From: an uncultured Bacteroidota bacterium
GTDB lineage: Bacteria; Bacteroidota; Bacteroidia; Chitinophagales; Saprospiraceae
DNA length: 48,287 nt
Assembly: GCA_903836265.1 (NCBI GenBank)
Contig: CAILQK010000302.1
Location: 1 to 48,287 of the forward strand
Reading direction: 5' to 3'
Made by a program: the position numbers and the translations under genes. Shown here one piece after another: positions 8,546 through 18,300 of this stretch (position 1 is its first letter; every line of letters begins with the position of its first letter). The notes under the pieces were generated by a model. That model saw only the letters and a list, made by a program, of their open reading frames with translations, ran no database searches and was not told the origin of the DNA.

Positions 8546-8576
8546 CAAAGGTAGAATTTTCTTTGGAATTCCCAAT
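8546..8576 (-). promoter_or_regulatory. Promoter of the DEAD-box gene
   Basis: Minus strand: TACCTTTG at 8553-8546 is a perfect -7 element. ATTG at 8576-8573 is a -33 element, with a 19-bp spacer. It predicts a transcription start near 8540 and a leader of about 190 nt. Confidence 0.65.
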
Positions 8577-8661
8577 AAAAAATATCTCTGTTTGGGCTTT
8601 TGTTCCAAAACAGGCACTTTATTTGTGAAAAAATTTTGAAAAGAACCTTTTCGTGACTGTA

Positions 8662-9363
8662 TTACCTGAAGTTAGTAAGCGACTGGAACAGTCCCAGGCC
8701 ATCGGTATTTGCCAGAACGGCTTCGGCGGCACGTTCGGGGTGAGGCATCATTCCGAATACATTGCGGCCGGCGTTACAGATGCCGGCAATATTGCGTGAG
8801 GCTCCGTTGGGGTTCGATCCCGGGCTTTCATTTCCGTTTTCATCGCAGTAGCGGAACAGCACCTGATCATTCTTTTCCAGTTCGTTGAGTGTATTTTCGT
8901 CGGCGTAGTAGCGGCCTTCAGCGTGTGCGACAGGTATTTTCAGGGCCCGGTTCAGTTCGAGTTTGGAGGTGACGGGCGAGTTGTTGGTAGCCGGTTTGAT
9001 CCAGGTATTGCTGCAGATAAATTTCAGATTTTCATTTCTCAACAGGGCGCCGGGCAACAGGCCGCTTTCGCAGAGAATCTGAAAGCCGTTGCATACGCCG
9101 AAAACGAAACCGCCTTCATCGGCAAAAGATTTTACCGCGGCCATGACCGGGGAGAACCGGGCGATGGCTCCGGAGCGTACATAGTCCCCGTATGAGAAAC
9201 CGCCTGGAAGTACAACACAGTCTTCCTTTGGATCAAACCCTGCGGGAAGCGATGTTTCCTTGTGCCAGATTTTGACCACGTTCCTGTTCATTACCTCGCC
9301 GAGGACATGAACCATGTCGTCGTCACAATTGGAGCCCGGGAAAACTATTACGCCGAATTTCAT
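8662..9363 (-). CDS. purQ: Phosphoribosylformylglycinamidine synthase subunit PurQ
   Basis: 233 residues, the usual length for the stand-alone glutaminase subunit. It releases ammonia from glutamine for FGAM synthase (with PurL and PurS) in purine synthesis. Visible are the start MKFGVIVFPGSNCDDD, the PGGFSYGDYVRSGAI segment, the nucleophile C91 in FGVCNGFQIL, and the catalytic His/Glu in MMPHPERAAEA. The gene stands apart from other pur genes in this window. A -7 element (TACCTTTG) lies 34 bp before the ATG, inside the short gap to glgB, so it probably has its own promoter. Confidence 0.96.
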   Translation of the reverse strand: MKFGVIVFPGSNCDDDMVHVLGEVMNRNVVKIWHKETSLPAGFDPKEDCVVLPGGFSYGDYVRSGAIARFSPVMAAVKSFADEGGFVFGVCNGFQILCESGLLPGALLRNENLKFICSNTWIKPATNNSPVTSKLELNRALKIPVAHAEGRYYADENTLNELEKNDQVLFRYCDENGNESPGSNPNGASRNIAGICNAGRNVFGMMPHPERAAEAVLANTDGLGLFQSLTNFR

Positions 9364-9396
9364 AGCTTGAAGATAAATGCCTGATCAATGAGGGCG

Positions 9397-9404
9397 CAAA
9401 GGTA
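9397..9404 (-). promoter_or_regulatory. Candidate -7 promoter element for purQ
   Basis: The minus strand reads TACCTTTG (TAnnTTTG consensus) 34 bp before the purQ ATG, in the 53-bp gap after the glgB stop. No clear -33 element. Confidence 0.5.
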
Positions 9405-9416
9405 GGTAAAAAGTGT

Positions 9417-11348
9417 TCACACTTTTGTTGGGGCTGCTTCTTTGGGTGGTTTTTCCCCTTCAAATACCATCATGCTCAGCGGAGCGAGGTGGATTGATAT
9501 GGAATTTTCCCGGCCATGTGTTTTTTCTGCAGCAGCATCGAGTGTTCCGTTGGTAACGCCGCTTCCTCCGAATTGTTTGTCGTCGCTGTTCAGTATTTCC
9601 GTCCATTTGCCGGGATATGGCACCCCGATGGTATAGCTTTCTATGGTGTTCACATTAAAATGGCAAACCACGAGCAGCACCGGGTCTTCCGGGCCACCCT
9701 TGCGGAGGTAAACAATCACGGAATTGCCGATATCATCGCCGGAAATCCATTCGAAGCCCTCCGGAGAAAAGGCGTTACGCCAGCAGGAAGGGTGTTTGGC
9801 ATATACATTGTTGAGTACTCGTACCCAGTTTTGAACCCCCTTGTGAAAGTCATATTGAAGCAGTTGCCAGGGTACACCGAGATCGTGGCTCCACTCGGTA
9901 GTCTGACCAATTTCGCCTCCCATAAACAGCAGCTGGTGTCCCGGGTGCATCCACTGATGACCGAGCAGTGCGCGCAGGTTGGCGAATTTCTGCCATTCAT
10001 CGCCGGGCATTTTGTGTACAAGCGATCCTTTCAGGTGTACCACTTCGTCGTGACTCAGCGGCAGCATGAACTTTTCCGAGAACATATACACCATGGAGAA
10101 GGTAATCTCGTTCTGGTGAAAACGCCTGAAAATCATGGGTCTTTTGAAATACTGGAGTGCATCGTGCATCCAGCCCATCATCCATTTTTGTCCGAAGCCA
10201 AGTCCGCCATCGAAAGTGGGGCGGGTTACACCGGGGAAAGCGGTACTTTCCTCGGCAATGGTTTCCACGCCGGGATAATGGCTGTAAACAGCCTCGTTGA
10301 AGTCCCTCAGGAAACTGACGGCCTCCAGATTTTCGCGGCCACCGTGAATATTGGGAATCCACTCCCCTTCCTTTCTGGAGTAATCGTGGTACAGCATGGA
10401 GGCCACGGCATCCACGCGCAGTCCGTCGGCGTGGTATTTGTCGAGCCAGAAGAGTGCATTGGATATGAGAAAGCTTCGCACCTCGTTGCGTCCGTAGTCG
10501 AACACATAGCTGTTCCAGTCGGGGTGATAGCCGCGTTTCATGTCTGCGTATTCGTACAGGTGCGTGCCATCGAAATAATAGAGTCCGTGGATATCGCCCG
10601 GAAAGTGAGAGGGAACCCAGTCAAGAATGACGCCTATCCCTTCTTCATGAAATCTGTCAATGAGGTGCATCAGATCTTCGGGCGAACCGGCCCTGCTGGT
10701 GGGAGCGAAGTAACCTGTGATCTGATATCCCCAGGAAGGAAAATAAGGGTGTTCCATGACGGGCATCAGCTCGACATGCGTGAAGCCCATATCCTTTACA
10801 TATGGCACCAGGTCATCGGCCAGCTCCCGGAAGCTGAGAGAGCGGTTGCCGTCATGTCCGATTTTTTTCCAGGATCCCGGGTGTATTTCATAAACGGAGT
10901 ACGGTTTTGGAGCGTCTTTGTTCGCTGTACGTCCGGATATCCAGCTGTTGTCCTTCCATTTGTAATCAAACTCCCAGACAACCGACGCAGTTTTTGGCGG
11001 AATTTCCCAGGAGAGTGCGTAAGGGTCTCCCTTGTCGAGAGCAATTCCGGCGTGTGTTTCGATATGGTACTTGTAAACAGTGCCCTTCCCGAGGCCCGGG
11101 ATGAAGCCTTCCCAGACTCCGCTGCTGTCCCAACGGGGGAGCAGCACATGAGATTCGGGATTCCAGTTATTGAAATCACCTGTCAGAGAAACCCTTTTGG
11201 CATTGGGTGCCCATACAGAAAAACAAACCCCCTTTTCGCCTTCGACAGAAACTATATGGCTGCCCATTTTTTCATACAGGCGAAAATGTTTGCCGCTCTG
11301 GAAGAGGGCGATATCGAAATCGGTGAGAAGAGAAAATGGTTTAACCAT
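9417..11348 (-). CDS. glgB: 1,4-alpha-glucan branching enzyme
   Basis: 643 residues from the ATG at 11348 (MVKPFSLLTDFDIALF). It makes alpha-1,6 branches in glycogen in the cytoplasm. An N-terminal CBM48-type domain (FSVWAPNAKRVSLTGDFNNW) is followed by a GH13 barrel: YSVYEIHPGSW, MPVMEHPYFPSWGYQ, the nucleophile Asp in DGLRVDAVASMLY, the acid Glu in ETIAEESTAFPGVTRP, and LSHDEVVH with the transition-state His/Asp. The C-terminal all-beta domain closes the protein. Length fits short GlgB forms with one N-terminal module. No other glycogen genes are near. The last residues (EKPPKEAAPTKV) are a loose tail. The gene is divergent from the HD-PycTM gene. Confidence 0.95.
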   Translation of the reverse strand: MVKPFSLLTDFDIALFQSGKHFRLYEKMGSHIVSVEGEKGVCFSVWAPNAKRVSLTGDFNNWNPESHVLLPRWDSSGVWEGFIPGLGKGTVYKYHIETHAGIALDKGDPYALSWEIPPKTASVVWEFDYKWKDNSWISGRTANKDAPKPYSVYEIHPGSWKKIGHDGNRSLSFRELADDLVPYVKDMGFTHVELMPVMEHPYFPSWGYQITGYFAPTSRAGSPEDLMHLIDRFHEEGIGVILDWVPSHFPGDIHGLYYFDGTHLYEYADMKRGYHPDWNSYVFDYGRNEVRSFLISNALFWLDKYHADGLRVDAVASMLYHDYSRKEGEWIPNIHGGRENLEAVSFLRDFNEAVYSHYPGVETIAEESTAFPGVTRPTFDGGLGFGQKWMMGWMHDALQYFKRPMIFRRFHQNEITFSMVYMFSEKFMLPLSHDEVVHLKGSLVHKMPGDEWQKFANLRALLGHQWMHPGHQLLFMGGEIGQTTEWSHDLGVPWQLLQYDFHKGVQNWVRVLNNVYAKHPSCWRNAFSPEGFEWISGDDIGNSVIVYLRKGGPEDPVLLVVCHFNVNTIESYTIGVPYPGKWTEILNSDDKQFGGSGVTNGTLDAAAEKTHGRENSISIHLAPLSMMVFEGEKPPKEAAPTKV

Positions 11349-11455
11349 AACCGGAAATGCTTGAATATAAGGCGTAAGGTAAGGCAAAGAAATCAAGTGC
11401 GTGAGATTATTGAAATACTGATATATCTTTACAGCCGATATTTACACTTGACGCC

Positions 11456-12691
11456 ATGACGGAGCATTTGCTGCAGGAAACGGAACAACACATCAGGGAT
11501 TTTTTCGCCGGGAATCTTTCTGAAAAATACGTCTTTCACAATCCGGAGCATACTGCCCAGACAGTGGCTGCTGCAAGGATACTGGGCGAAGGCTTCAGGC
11601 TGGGCGACCGTGACATGACGGTATTGCTGCTTGCTACCTGGTTTCATGACGCCGGATACACTGACGGACCGGAAGACCATGAAGAGCGCAGTTGTGGCCA
11701 CGCCGAACGCTTCCTTGCAGGAAAGGTGAGCGAGGATGAACTGAACGACATCAAGGCCTGTATCAGGGCAACCCGGGTGCCCCAGAAGCCCTTTTCTGTG
11801 CTTGAACAGATTATCTGCGACGCAGATCTGAGCCACCTCGGCATGCAGACATACTGGGACAGGAACAGCAGGCTCCGGCAGGAATTTGCACTCACCAGAG
11901 ATATTGTAATGAGCGATAACGAGTGGGTTGATTTCGAGCTGAACTTTATGCTCACGCACGAGTACCACACGGTTGTTGCCCAGGAACTATTCAACAAGAA
12001 GAAGGCAAAACACGTGCAGGTACTGCTCAAACAGAAGCGCCGGCTGAACCCCGACGCTGCGCCCTCTGTAGATGAAATTTCCCTGCTCGATGAAAAGGAG
12101 CGCGGTGGCAATATGAAAAAGGCCATTCGTGAAACAGAGAACGAGATAAAGATGACCAGAACCGGACGTGGTGTCGAAACGATGTACCGCACCACCTACC
12201 GCACACACACCAACCTGAGCGCCATGGCCGACAGCAAGGCCAACATCATGCTCTCGGTGAATGCGGTGGTTATTTCCATTCTTGTTTCCAACCTGTTCCC
12301 CCGGTTGCAGGAGAGCGAAAAAGTGGATATCAATTTGCTTGTACCGGTTATTTTGCTCACCTGTACTTGTCTGGGTTCCATGGTTTTTGCCACACTGGCT
12401 ACCCGACCCAAAATTACAGAGGGTAAAGTGACACGAGAGGCCATCAAACAGCGGAAAGCCAATCTGCTCTTTTTCGGAAACTTTCACAGCATGCCGCTGG
12501 ATGACTTTCAGTGGGGTGTGAATGAAATGCTCTCTGATCCTGAATTTCTTTACAGTTCCATGAGCAGAGATCTTTATTTTCTCGGAATTGTACTCGCCAA
12601 GAAGTACCAGTATCTGAGTATCTGCTATAATATCTTCATGTACGGACTGATTGCTTCGGTGCTTGCATTTGGTGTTTTGCTGGCAATTTGA
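11456..12691 (+). CDS. HD phosphohydrolase fused to Pycsar-effector-like transmembrane domain (PycTM, DUF5706)
   Basis: 411 residues. The N-terminal HD domain (about 1-190) has FHNPEHT (H28/H32), the metal-binding pair H64-D65 in TWFHDAGYT and D124 in CDADLSHLG, as in cyclic-nucleotide or nucleotide phosphohydrolases. After a charged linker, the C-terminal part starts with LSAMADSKANIMLSVNAVV, the signature of the PycTM/DUF5706 membrane domain, whose stand-alone forms are effectors of the Pycsar (cCMP/cUMP) antiphage system. Three hydrophobic segments are visible: about 265-287, 293-316 and the C-terminal 388-411. HD-PycTM fusions are known in Bacteroidota. No PycC-type pyrimidine cyclase is seen next to it, so a defence role is not shown. 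The HD part may degrade the signal that the membrane part senses (inference). Confidence 0.85.
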   Translation: MTEHLLQETEQHIRDFFAGNLSEKYVFHNPEHTAQTVAAARILGEGFRLGDRDMTVLLLATWFHDAGYTDGPEDHEERSCGHAERFLAGKVSEDELNDIKACIRATRVPQKPFSVLEQIICDADLSHLGMQTYWDRNSRLRQEFALTRDIVMSDNEWVDFELNFMLTHEYHTVVAQELFNKKKAKHVQVLLKQKRRLNPDAAPSVDEISLLDEKERGGNMKKAIRETENEIKMTRTGRGVETMYRTTYRTHTNLSAMADSKANIMLSVNAVVISILVSNLFPRLQESEKVDINLLVPVILLTCTCLGSMVFATLATRPKITEGKVTREAIKQRKANLLFFGNFHSMPLDDFQWGVNEMLSDPEFLYSSMSRDLYFLGIVLAKKYQYLSICYNIFMYGLIASVLAFGVLLAI

Positions 12692-12765
12692 GCGTTTGAT
12701 TTTCACAAAAACTATCTGTCTGGCCGGGGGGTTCATTCCGGCTGACTACAACAAAAACAGCTTCT

Positions 12766-13806
12766 ATGAAAAAGCCCGGTTTTCTCTTCGCATTGGCTTT
12801 GATTGCCGTTTCCTGTAACAAGAGTGAAAAGCCTGCGGGTGGTGGTCCGCCGCAGGGAGGCGCTCTGTCCGTAGGCGCTGTAGAGGGTTTCGTTGCACGC
12901 GCCACCGAACTCGCTGAAAACGTGACAGCTGCAGGTACGCTGGTTCCGGCCGAGGAAACAGAGTTGCACCCGGAAGCATCCGGTCGTGTTGTCAGTATCA
13001 ATCTTCCCGAGGGCCGTTCGGTGAAGAAGGGAGATTTGCTGCTCAGGATATTCGATGAAGATCTGAAAGCACAGCAGAAGAAACTGGAAACACAGCTTCG
13101 CCAGGCCGAAATTACAGAGCAGCGTCTGGGAGAGTTGCTCAGGGTGAAGGGAGTGAGTCAGCAGGAGTACGATCTGGCAGTGCTGAATGTACAGACACTG
13201 AAGACCGATATGGAGCTGGTGCGTATCAATATATCCAAAACGGAACTTCGTGCGCCTTACGACGGTGTTATCGGGCTTAGAAGGCTCAGCCCGGGCGCGT
13301 ATGTAACACCCTCAACGGTAGTGACCACTATTCGCGCCAGCAGCGGCCTTAAACTGGACTTCAGCATCCCGGAAAAATACAATCAGCTCATCAGGGTAGG
13401 TCAGGGTGTCAACTTCAGGGTTGAGGGCGATGCTTCAGAACACACCGCTACGGTAACAGCTACCGAGCAGATGATTTCCGAGGATGCACGCAACCTGCTC
13501 GTGCGTGCAACGGTGCGCGAGAGCCGCGGCCTGTTGCCGGGTGCTTTTGCCGAGGTCAGTCTGATTTTGAAAAACAAGCCACAGGCCCTGATGATTCCCA
13601 ACCAGGCTGTTATTCCGCAGGCGCGCGACAAGAAAGTAATTCTGTGTAAAGGAGGGAAGGCCAGATTCGTGACGGTCAAAACAGGAGTTCGCCAGTCGGG
13701 AATGGTGGAGGTGCTGGAGGGAATCCAGGCGGGGGACACCGTTTGTACCACAGGGGTACTATTCCTCCGCCCGGATTCGCCGGTAAAATTTTCCAGGGTG
13801 GACTGA
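12766..13806 (+). CDS. RND efflux periplasmic adaptor (membrane fusion) lipoprotein
   Basis: 346 residues, ATG start. A signal peptide ends in the lipobox AVSC (C17), so it is a lipoprotein. It follows the HlyD/AcrA layout: a first half of the lipoyl domain (TLVPAEETELHPEASGRV), a short coiled-coil hairpin (about 100-150, rich in Glu, Gln, Lys and Leu), a second lipoyl half (ISKTELRAPYDGVIGLRR), a beta-barrel domain and a membrane-proximal domain ending SPVKFSRVD. Such adaptors bridge an inner-membrane RND pump to an outer-membrane channel. Oddly, no pump or channel gene adjoins it: upstream is the HD-PycTM gene (74 bp gap), and downstream is a convergent gene only 3 bp away. The partner must be encoded elsewhere. 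Confidence 0.9.
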   Translation: MKKPGFLFALALIAVSCNKSEKPAGGGPPQGGALSVGAVEGFVARATELAENVTAAGTLVPAEETELHPEASGRVVSINLPEGRSVKKGDLLLRIFDEDLKAQQKKLETQLRQAEITEQRLGELLRVKGVSQQEYDLAVLNVQTLKTDMELVRINISKTELRAPYDGVIGLRRLSPGAYVTPSTVVTTIRASSGLKLDFSIPEKYNQLIRVGQGVNFRVEGDASEHTATVTATEQMISEDARNLLVRATVRESRGLLPGAFAEVSLILKNKPQALMIPNQAVIPQARDKKVILCKGGKARFVTVKTGVRQSGMVEVLEGIQAGDTVCTTGVLFLRPDSPVKFSRVD

Positions 13807-13809
13807 GGA

Positions 13810-14127
13810 TCAGGCCTGTGCGGTTGGCGTTCCGAAATTCATCGGAGGCAGCGACTGGTCGGGTTCGTCAATTTTACCGAACTGCGATTCATATTTCAGA
13901 ACATTTTCGCGGAGCGCTGCGAGCAGGCGCTTGGCGTGTTCCGGCGTGATGACAATACGCGATTTCACTTTCGCTTTGGGCATATTGGGCATCATGCGGA
14001 TGAAGTCAATGACAAATTCGGCGTTGGAATGGGAAATGATTGCAAGGTTGGAGTAAATACCCTCTGCTACCTCGTCTGAAATTTCGATGTTGATGGCCGG
14101 TTGGGCAGGATTTTTTCCGTCAGACAT
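13810..14127 (-). CDS. DUF3467 family protein
   Basis: 105 residues. The core NIEISDEVAEGIYSNLAIISHSNAEFVIDFIRMMP followed by KSRIVITPEHAKRLLAALREN is the DUF3467 pattern, a short conserved protein found across Bacteroidota and other phyla with no known biochemical role. The ATG at 14127 fits the usual N-terminus. The stop codon is 3 bp from the stop of the convergent adaptor gene. A TACCTTCG near-promoter element at 14168-14161 (minus) would give a short leader. Confidence 0.88.
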   Translation of the reverse strand: MSDGKNPAQPAINIEISDEVAEGIYSNLAIISHSNAEFVIDFIRMMPNMPKAKVKSRIVITPEHAKRLLAALRENVLKYESQFGKIDEPDQSLPPMNFGTPTAQA

Positions 14128-14145
14128 TGGATTTGAAATTAATTG

Positions 14146-14370
14146 TCAAGAATCGAGGCGCGAAGGTACATGAATTTCCCTTGAGGAATTTCCTGTTTGT
14201 TGGCCCAGACTGTTGAACGGGCGCATTTCTTCACCGAGCCAGTTGCTCCATTCATCAATCTGAATAATTTTTCTTGCCTGCCGGGCAGTTTTTCTGCGCA
14301 GATAACTCAATAGAATACGGGGAGATCTGCTCCAGAAGGTACGCTTTTTTTCAGTAGTGCGGATTGTCAT
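14146..14370 (-). CDS. Small basic hypothetical protein (doubtful)
   Basis: 74 residues from an ATG, 18 bp upstream of the DUF3467 gene on the same strand. The N-terminal half is Arg/Lys-rich (KKRTFWSRSPRILLSYLRRK) and the second half has two Trp residues (EWSNWLGEEM). I recognise no family. A candidate promoter for the next gene lies inside its 3' end, and no good promoter is seen before it. It may be a small lineage-specific gene or a chance frame. Confidence 0.35.
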   Translation of the reverse strand: MTIRTTEKKRTFWSRSPRILLSYLRRKTARQARKIIQIDEWSNWLGEEMRPFNSLGQQTGNSSREIHVPSRLDS

Positions 14371-14510
14371 GGCGGATAAAGTTCAGGGGTGAACGTGATG
14401 TTTCTCAAGTGACTGATTACAAATAACTTAACGGGATTACACTGCAAATAGTTCGCCAATTTGATTCAGATTTGGTTAAACTTTGTCAAAATATCGAAAA
14501 AAGTGATTAT

Positions 14511-14541
14511 TTTTAAAAAGGCGGGATATACGCTACCTTTG
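14511..14541 (+). promoter_or_regulatory. Candidate promoter of the glycosyltransferase-helicase operon
   Basis: TACCTTTG at 14534-14541 is a perfect -7 element, 53 bp before the ATG at 14595. The -33 position holds TTTT (14511-14514), with a 19-bp spacer. The stretch 14371-14564 is AT-rich and holds no gene. Confidence 0.6.
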
Positions 14542-14594
14542 CGGCCACCAGCAACAACAAGTAATTGTCAAAAATCCCGGATACCGGTCAAGTC

Positions 14595-15314
14595 ATGAGC
14601 GAAATACTATCCATCGTCATTCCAGCCTATAATGAGGAGCGCACTATTCACCTGATTCTCGACAAGGTGAAGCAGGTGGAACTGATCGGAGGTCTTCAGA
14701 AAGAGATTATTATTACCAACGACTGTTCCAGAGACGATACGGAGGGAGCCATCCGGCGGTATATGGATGCGAACCCCGGACTGAATATACGCTACCTTAA
14801 ACACGAGGTAAATCAGGGTAAGGGAGCTGCGCTTCATACCGGGATCAGACACGCCTCCGGAAAATATACAGTTATTCAGGATGCAGATCTGGAGTACGAT
14901 CCCGCCGAATACAATATTCTCGTCAAACCCATTCTGGATGGCTATGCCGATGTGGTTTTCGGTTCCCGCTTTATGGGCGGAAAGCCGCACCGTATCCTGT
15001 TTTTCTGGCACAGCATCGGCAACAAGATGCTCACGTTCGTATCCAATATGTTCACCAACCTGAACCTGACGGATATGGAAACCTGCTACAAGATGTTCCG
15101 GTCCGATATGTTGAAATCACTGACATTACAGGAGAAAAGGTTTGGATTCGAACCGGAGGTGACTGCCAAAATCAGCCGCATACCCAATGTACGGATATAT
15201 GAAGTGGGTATTTCATACTACGGTCGCACGTATGCGGAAGGCAAGAAAATTGGTATGAAGGATGCCTTCAGGGCAATCTACTGCATTATGAAATACAATA
15301 TCTGGGCCCGTTAA
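14595..15314 (+). CDS. Family 2 glycosyltransferase (dolichyl-phosphate-sugar synthase-like)
   Basis: 239 residues from the ATG at 14595; an upstream TTG at 14565 is not needed. The GT-A fold is clear: LSIVIPAYNEERTI at the start, the nucleotide-binding NDCSRDDTEG, the NQGKGAALHTGI loop, and the metal-binding motif DADLEYDP (DxD-like). FGSRFMGG and the ETCYKMFR acceptor segment are typical of DPM1/GtrB-like enzymes that put a sugar on a lipid phosphate carrier. No membrane helix is present, so it is a soluble or peripheral form. The stop (TAA) overlaps the next ATG by one base, so it is coupled to a nuclease-helicase gene, an odd partner for a sugar transferase. Confidence 0.92.
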   Translation: MSEILSIVIPAYNEERTIHLILDKVKQVELIGGLQKEIIITNDCSRDDTEGAIRRYMDANPGLNIRYLKHEVNQGKGAALHTGIRHASGKYTVIQDADLEYDPAEYNILVKPILDGYADVVFGSRFMGGKPHRILFFWHSIGNKMLTFVSNMFTNLNLTDMETCYKMFRSDMLKSLTLQEKRFGFEPEVTAKISRIPNVRIYEVGISYYGRTYAEGKKIGMKDAFRAIYCIMKYNIWAR

Positions 15315-18300
15315 TGCTGCAGCCCGCCCTTGCCGACCTCATAAGACGGGAAATTGAAAACACCGGTGGATCTGCCCGCGAACAGGTGCTGTCGCTGGCG
15401 GTACTCATGGAGCGTACCTTCATTGAGGCCACCCGGCAGGAGCAAATCGCTTTCAGCACGCTTTTCGCCCGCATATCCTACGTTGGCCAGCGCTTCGGGT
15501 TTCCCGCTCAAACGCTCGAAAAGATACACCAGTTCAGGCTGGCTGCCCGGAAGGCCCGGAATGGCGGATTCGTTTCCGCTGAAACGGTGCAACAGGGTAA
15601 AGAGGCTGTTTTGATGGCACTTGACGTGCTCTCGTCGGCTGAGGTAGTCAATCAGGTGTCGGAACCGGGGACGCCCCCGGGCCATTCCCTGCAGTACGAA
15701 CCCGGATTCAATCTGCGTGTACTGGCACTCAGGGATATCCCGGAGCAACACATCATGGTGATTGCCGAGGAGGAAAATCCCGGACGGGAAATGCTGCTCC
15801 GTTACAATGTGCCTTCCCGGAACGAGAATTTCATGCCTACCATACGCATCATTCGCCAGGTATTCGGCTTTCCGGTCACCCTGCAGTTGCTCGACGTGGA
15901 AGAGGACGAGTCGGGGGCACTGGTGCCTGCAGGTATCGTGGTGGAGCCCGACTATCTGACAGATGTTTCGGCTGTTTCCGACTGTTTCGCGGATACTGGT
16001 CCCGACCCCTGCACTTTTCTGGTAAAAAAATTCATGCCACGGGAAACCACCGATCCCATTCTGATTGGAAATATTGCCAACTTTTTTCTGGATCGCCTGC
16101 TGAACGAGCCGGATGCCGTGTGGCAGCAACTGTTTGCCGAGTCGTTCAGGCAATATCCCTTTGTGTATGCACCCATGCCTGATTCGCAGGTAAAGGACAT
16201 CGCCAACAAGTCGCAAAAACACTATGTAAACCTCAGGGCCATGGCCAAAGGAGGTTTTGCACGCCAGGACATTGATCCTGCTGCCTGCTTTCTGGAGCCT
16301 TCCTTTTACAGCAACCTGTATGGTATTCAGGGGCGTCTCGACCTCTTTTACCGTAGCGGCAGCCAGTCGGCTATTGTCGAACTGAAAAGTGGCAAACCAT
16401 ACAAGCCGAACAGTTATGGTATAAACCGGAGCCACTTCACCCAGACCCTGCTCTACGACCTGCTGGTGCGATCGGTATTCGGAAAACGGATTGATCCGGT
16501 GAAGTACATCCTGTACTCCGGAGAGGATACGAACCAACTCCGGTTTGCGCCTACTGTCGGTCCCGAGCAGATGGAAGCCATACAGGTTCGCAATCAGCTG
16601 GTGGCTATAGAGCGAATGCTGACAAAGATAGTACCCGGCGACATCACAGTTCCGGTATTCGGAAAGTTGAAAAGCGCAGGAAAGACTGGTTTTACAGATC
16701 GCGATTACGGTCGTTTTGACCGGGCATACAGTCAGTTGAACAATACTGAAAAGAAATATTTCAACGCATTTTGCGGATTCGTTGCGCGGGAGCAGTGGCT
16801 CGCGCGCAACGGTGAGGAGGGCAGCGATACACTGAACGGCAATGCCAGCCTCTGGAGAAATTCCATGGAAGAAAAAATGCAGCAGTTCAGCATACTGAGC
16901 CATCTGGAGATACTGGAAAACCGTGCAGATCAGGAAGATACTGCCATTGTTTTCAAAAAAACACCCCGAACAAACGATCTTTCAAACTTCAGGACAGGCG
17001 ATATTGCGGTTCTGTATCCGGCGGTCAGTGAGAAAGATACGGTACTTCAGCATCAGGTGGTGCGCTGTACCATTGTCAGGATTGACAGGGATCAGGTGGA
17101 AGTGCAGCTGCGTTACCGGCAAAACAATCTGAAAACATTCGAGACGCGGGGCTTCTGGTGCCTGGAGCCGGATATGATGGACTCCGGCTTTGTGGCGATG
17201 TACAGAAATCTGATGGAATGGGCCGAGGCACCTCCGCAAGTCAGGTCGCGTGTGATGGGTATTATGGTGAAATCACCTCCTGAAGACAGGCAGCCACCGG
17301 CCGGAATTGTGGAGAAGATAGTGAAAGCCCCCGGATTCTTTCTCTTGTGGGGCCCCCCGGGAACCGGAAAAACCAGTGTGGTGCTGCGCGACCTTTCAGC
17401 GTGGATTTTGAATCATACAGAGGAAAACCTGTTGTTGCTGGCTTATACCAACCGGGCAGTAGATGAAATATGCGAGGCACTGGAGAGTATCGGGCCCGGG
17501 GTGCGCGGGCATTATCTGCGCATCGGAAGTCGTCATTCCACCGCGGCACGTTTCAGAGAGCAGTTGCTGGCCTCCAGGACGGCAGACTGCAAGAGCCGGT
17601 CGGAACTGCTGAAGGTGCTGGAAAATCACCGTATATTCGTGAGTACCGTTGCCTCTCTGGGGCAGCAGGAGGCACTGCTGAAACTTAAAAAATTTCACAG
17701 ATTAGTGATAGATGAGGCTTCCCAGATACTGGAACCTCAACTGACAGGGCTGCTCACCCATTTCGAGCATTTCACCCTGATCGGCGATCACCGTCAGTTG
17801 CCTGCTGTAACTGCGCAGCGCCCGGAGAATACCGTGGTGAATGATGCCGATTTGAATGAAATGGGGCTCACCGACCTGCGCGACTCCTACTTCGAGCGGC
17901 TTTACAGGCTCTGTCTGCGCAACAACTGGCACTGGGCATACGACCAGCTGGACAAACAGGGCCGGATGCACGATGAAATCATGCAATTTCCCGGAAAATG
18001 GTTTTATGACGGAAACCTGCGCGTATTTGATCCGCTCAAACAGCAGACCGGGTTGCAGGTGCCCGGGCACGAGATGTCAGACCGTGCACTGGGCGACTTG
18101 CTGGGTAGCCGCAGGGTGATTTTTCTGCCTGTGAAACCGGATGGCAGAGCTGCCGCTGTGCAGAAGACAAGCCGGGATGAGGCTGTTTTGTGCGCGCGCA
18201 TCGCGGTGTTTTTCAAAGACTGGTGGAAAGCGGAAAAACGCACATGGCATGCCGACAAAACCCTCGGGATCATAACCCCCTGGAGAGCGCAGATAGCTCA

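Noticed and set aside
9516-11459. 647-codon open frame on the plus strand opposite glgB
   Set aside because: It lies wholly antisense to a clear branching enzyme and has no domain or signal peptide. Long antisense frames arise from the codon bias of the true gene.
11456-13806. A complete Pycsar antiphage operon
   Set aside because: Only the effector-like domain is present, fused to an HD domain. No pyrimidine cyclase gene lies in the window, so a working Pycsar system is not claimed.
15311-16903. 530-codon minus-strand frame opposite the nuclease-helicase gene
   Set aside because: Antisense to a gene with intact nuclease and helicase motifs; low-plausibility composition.
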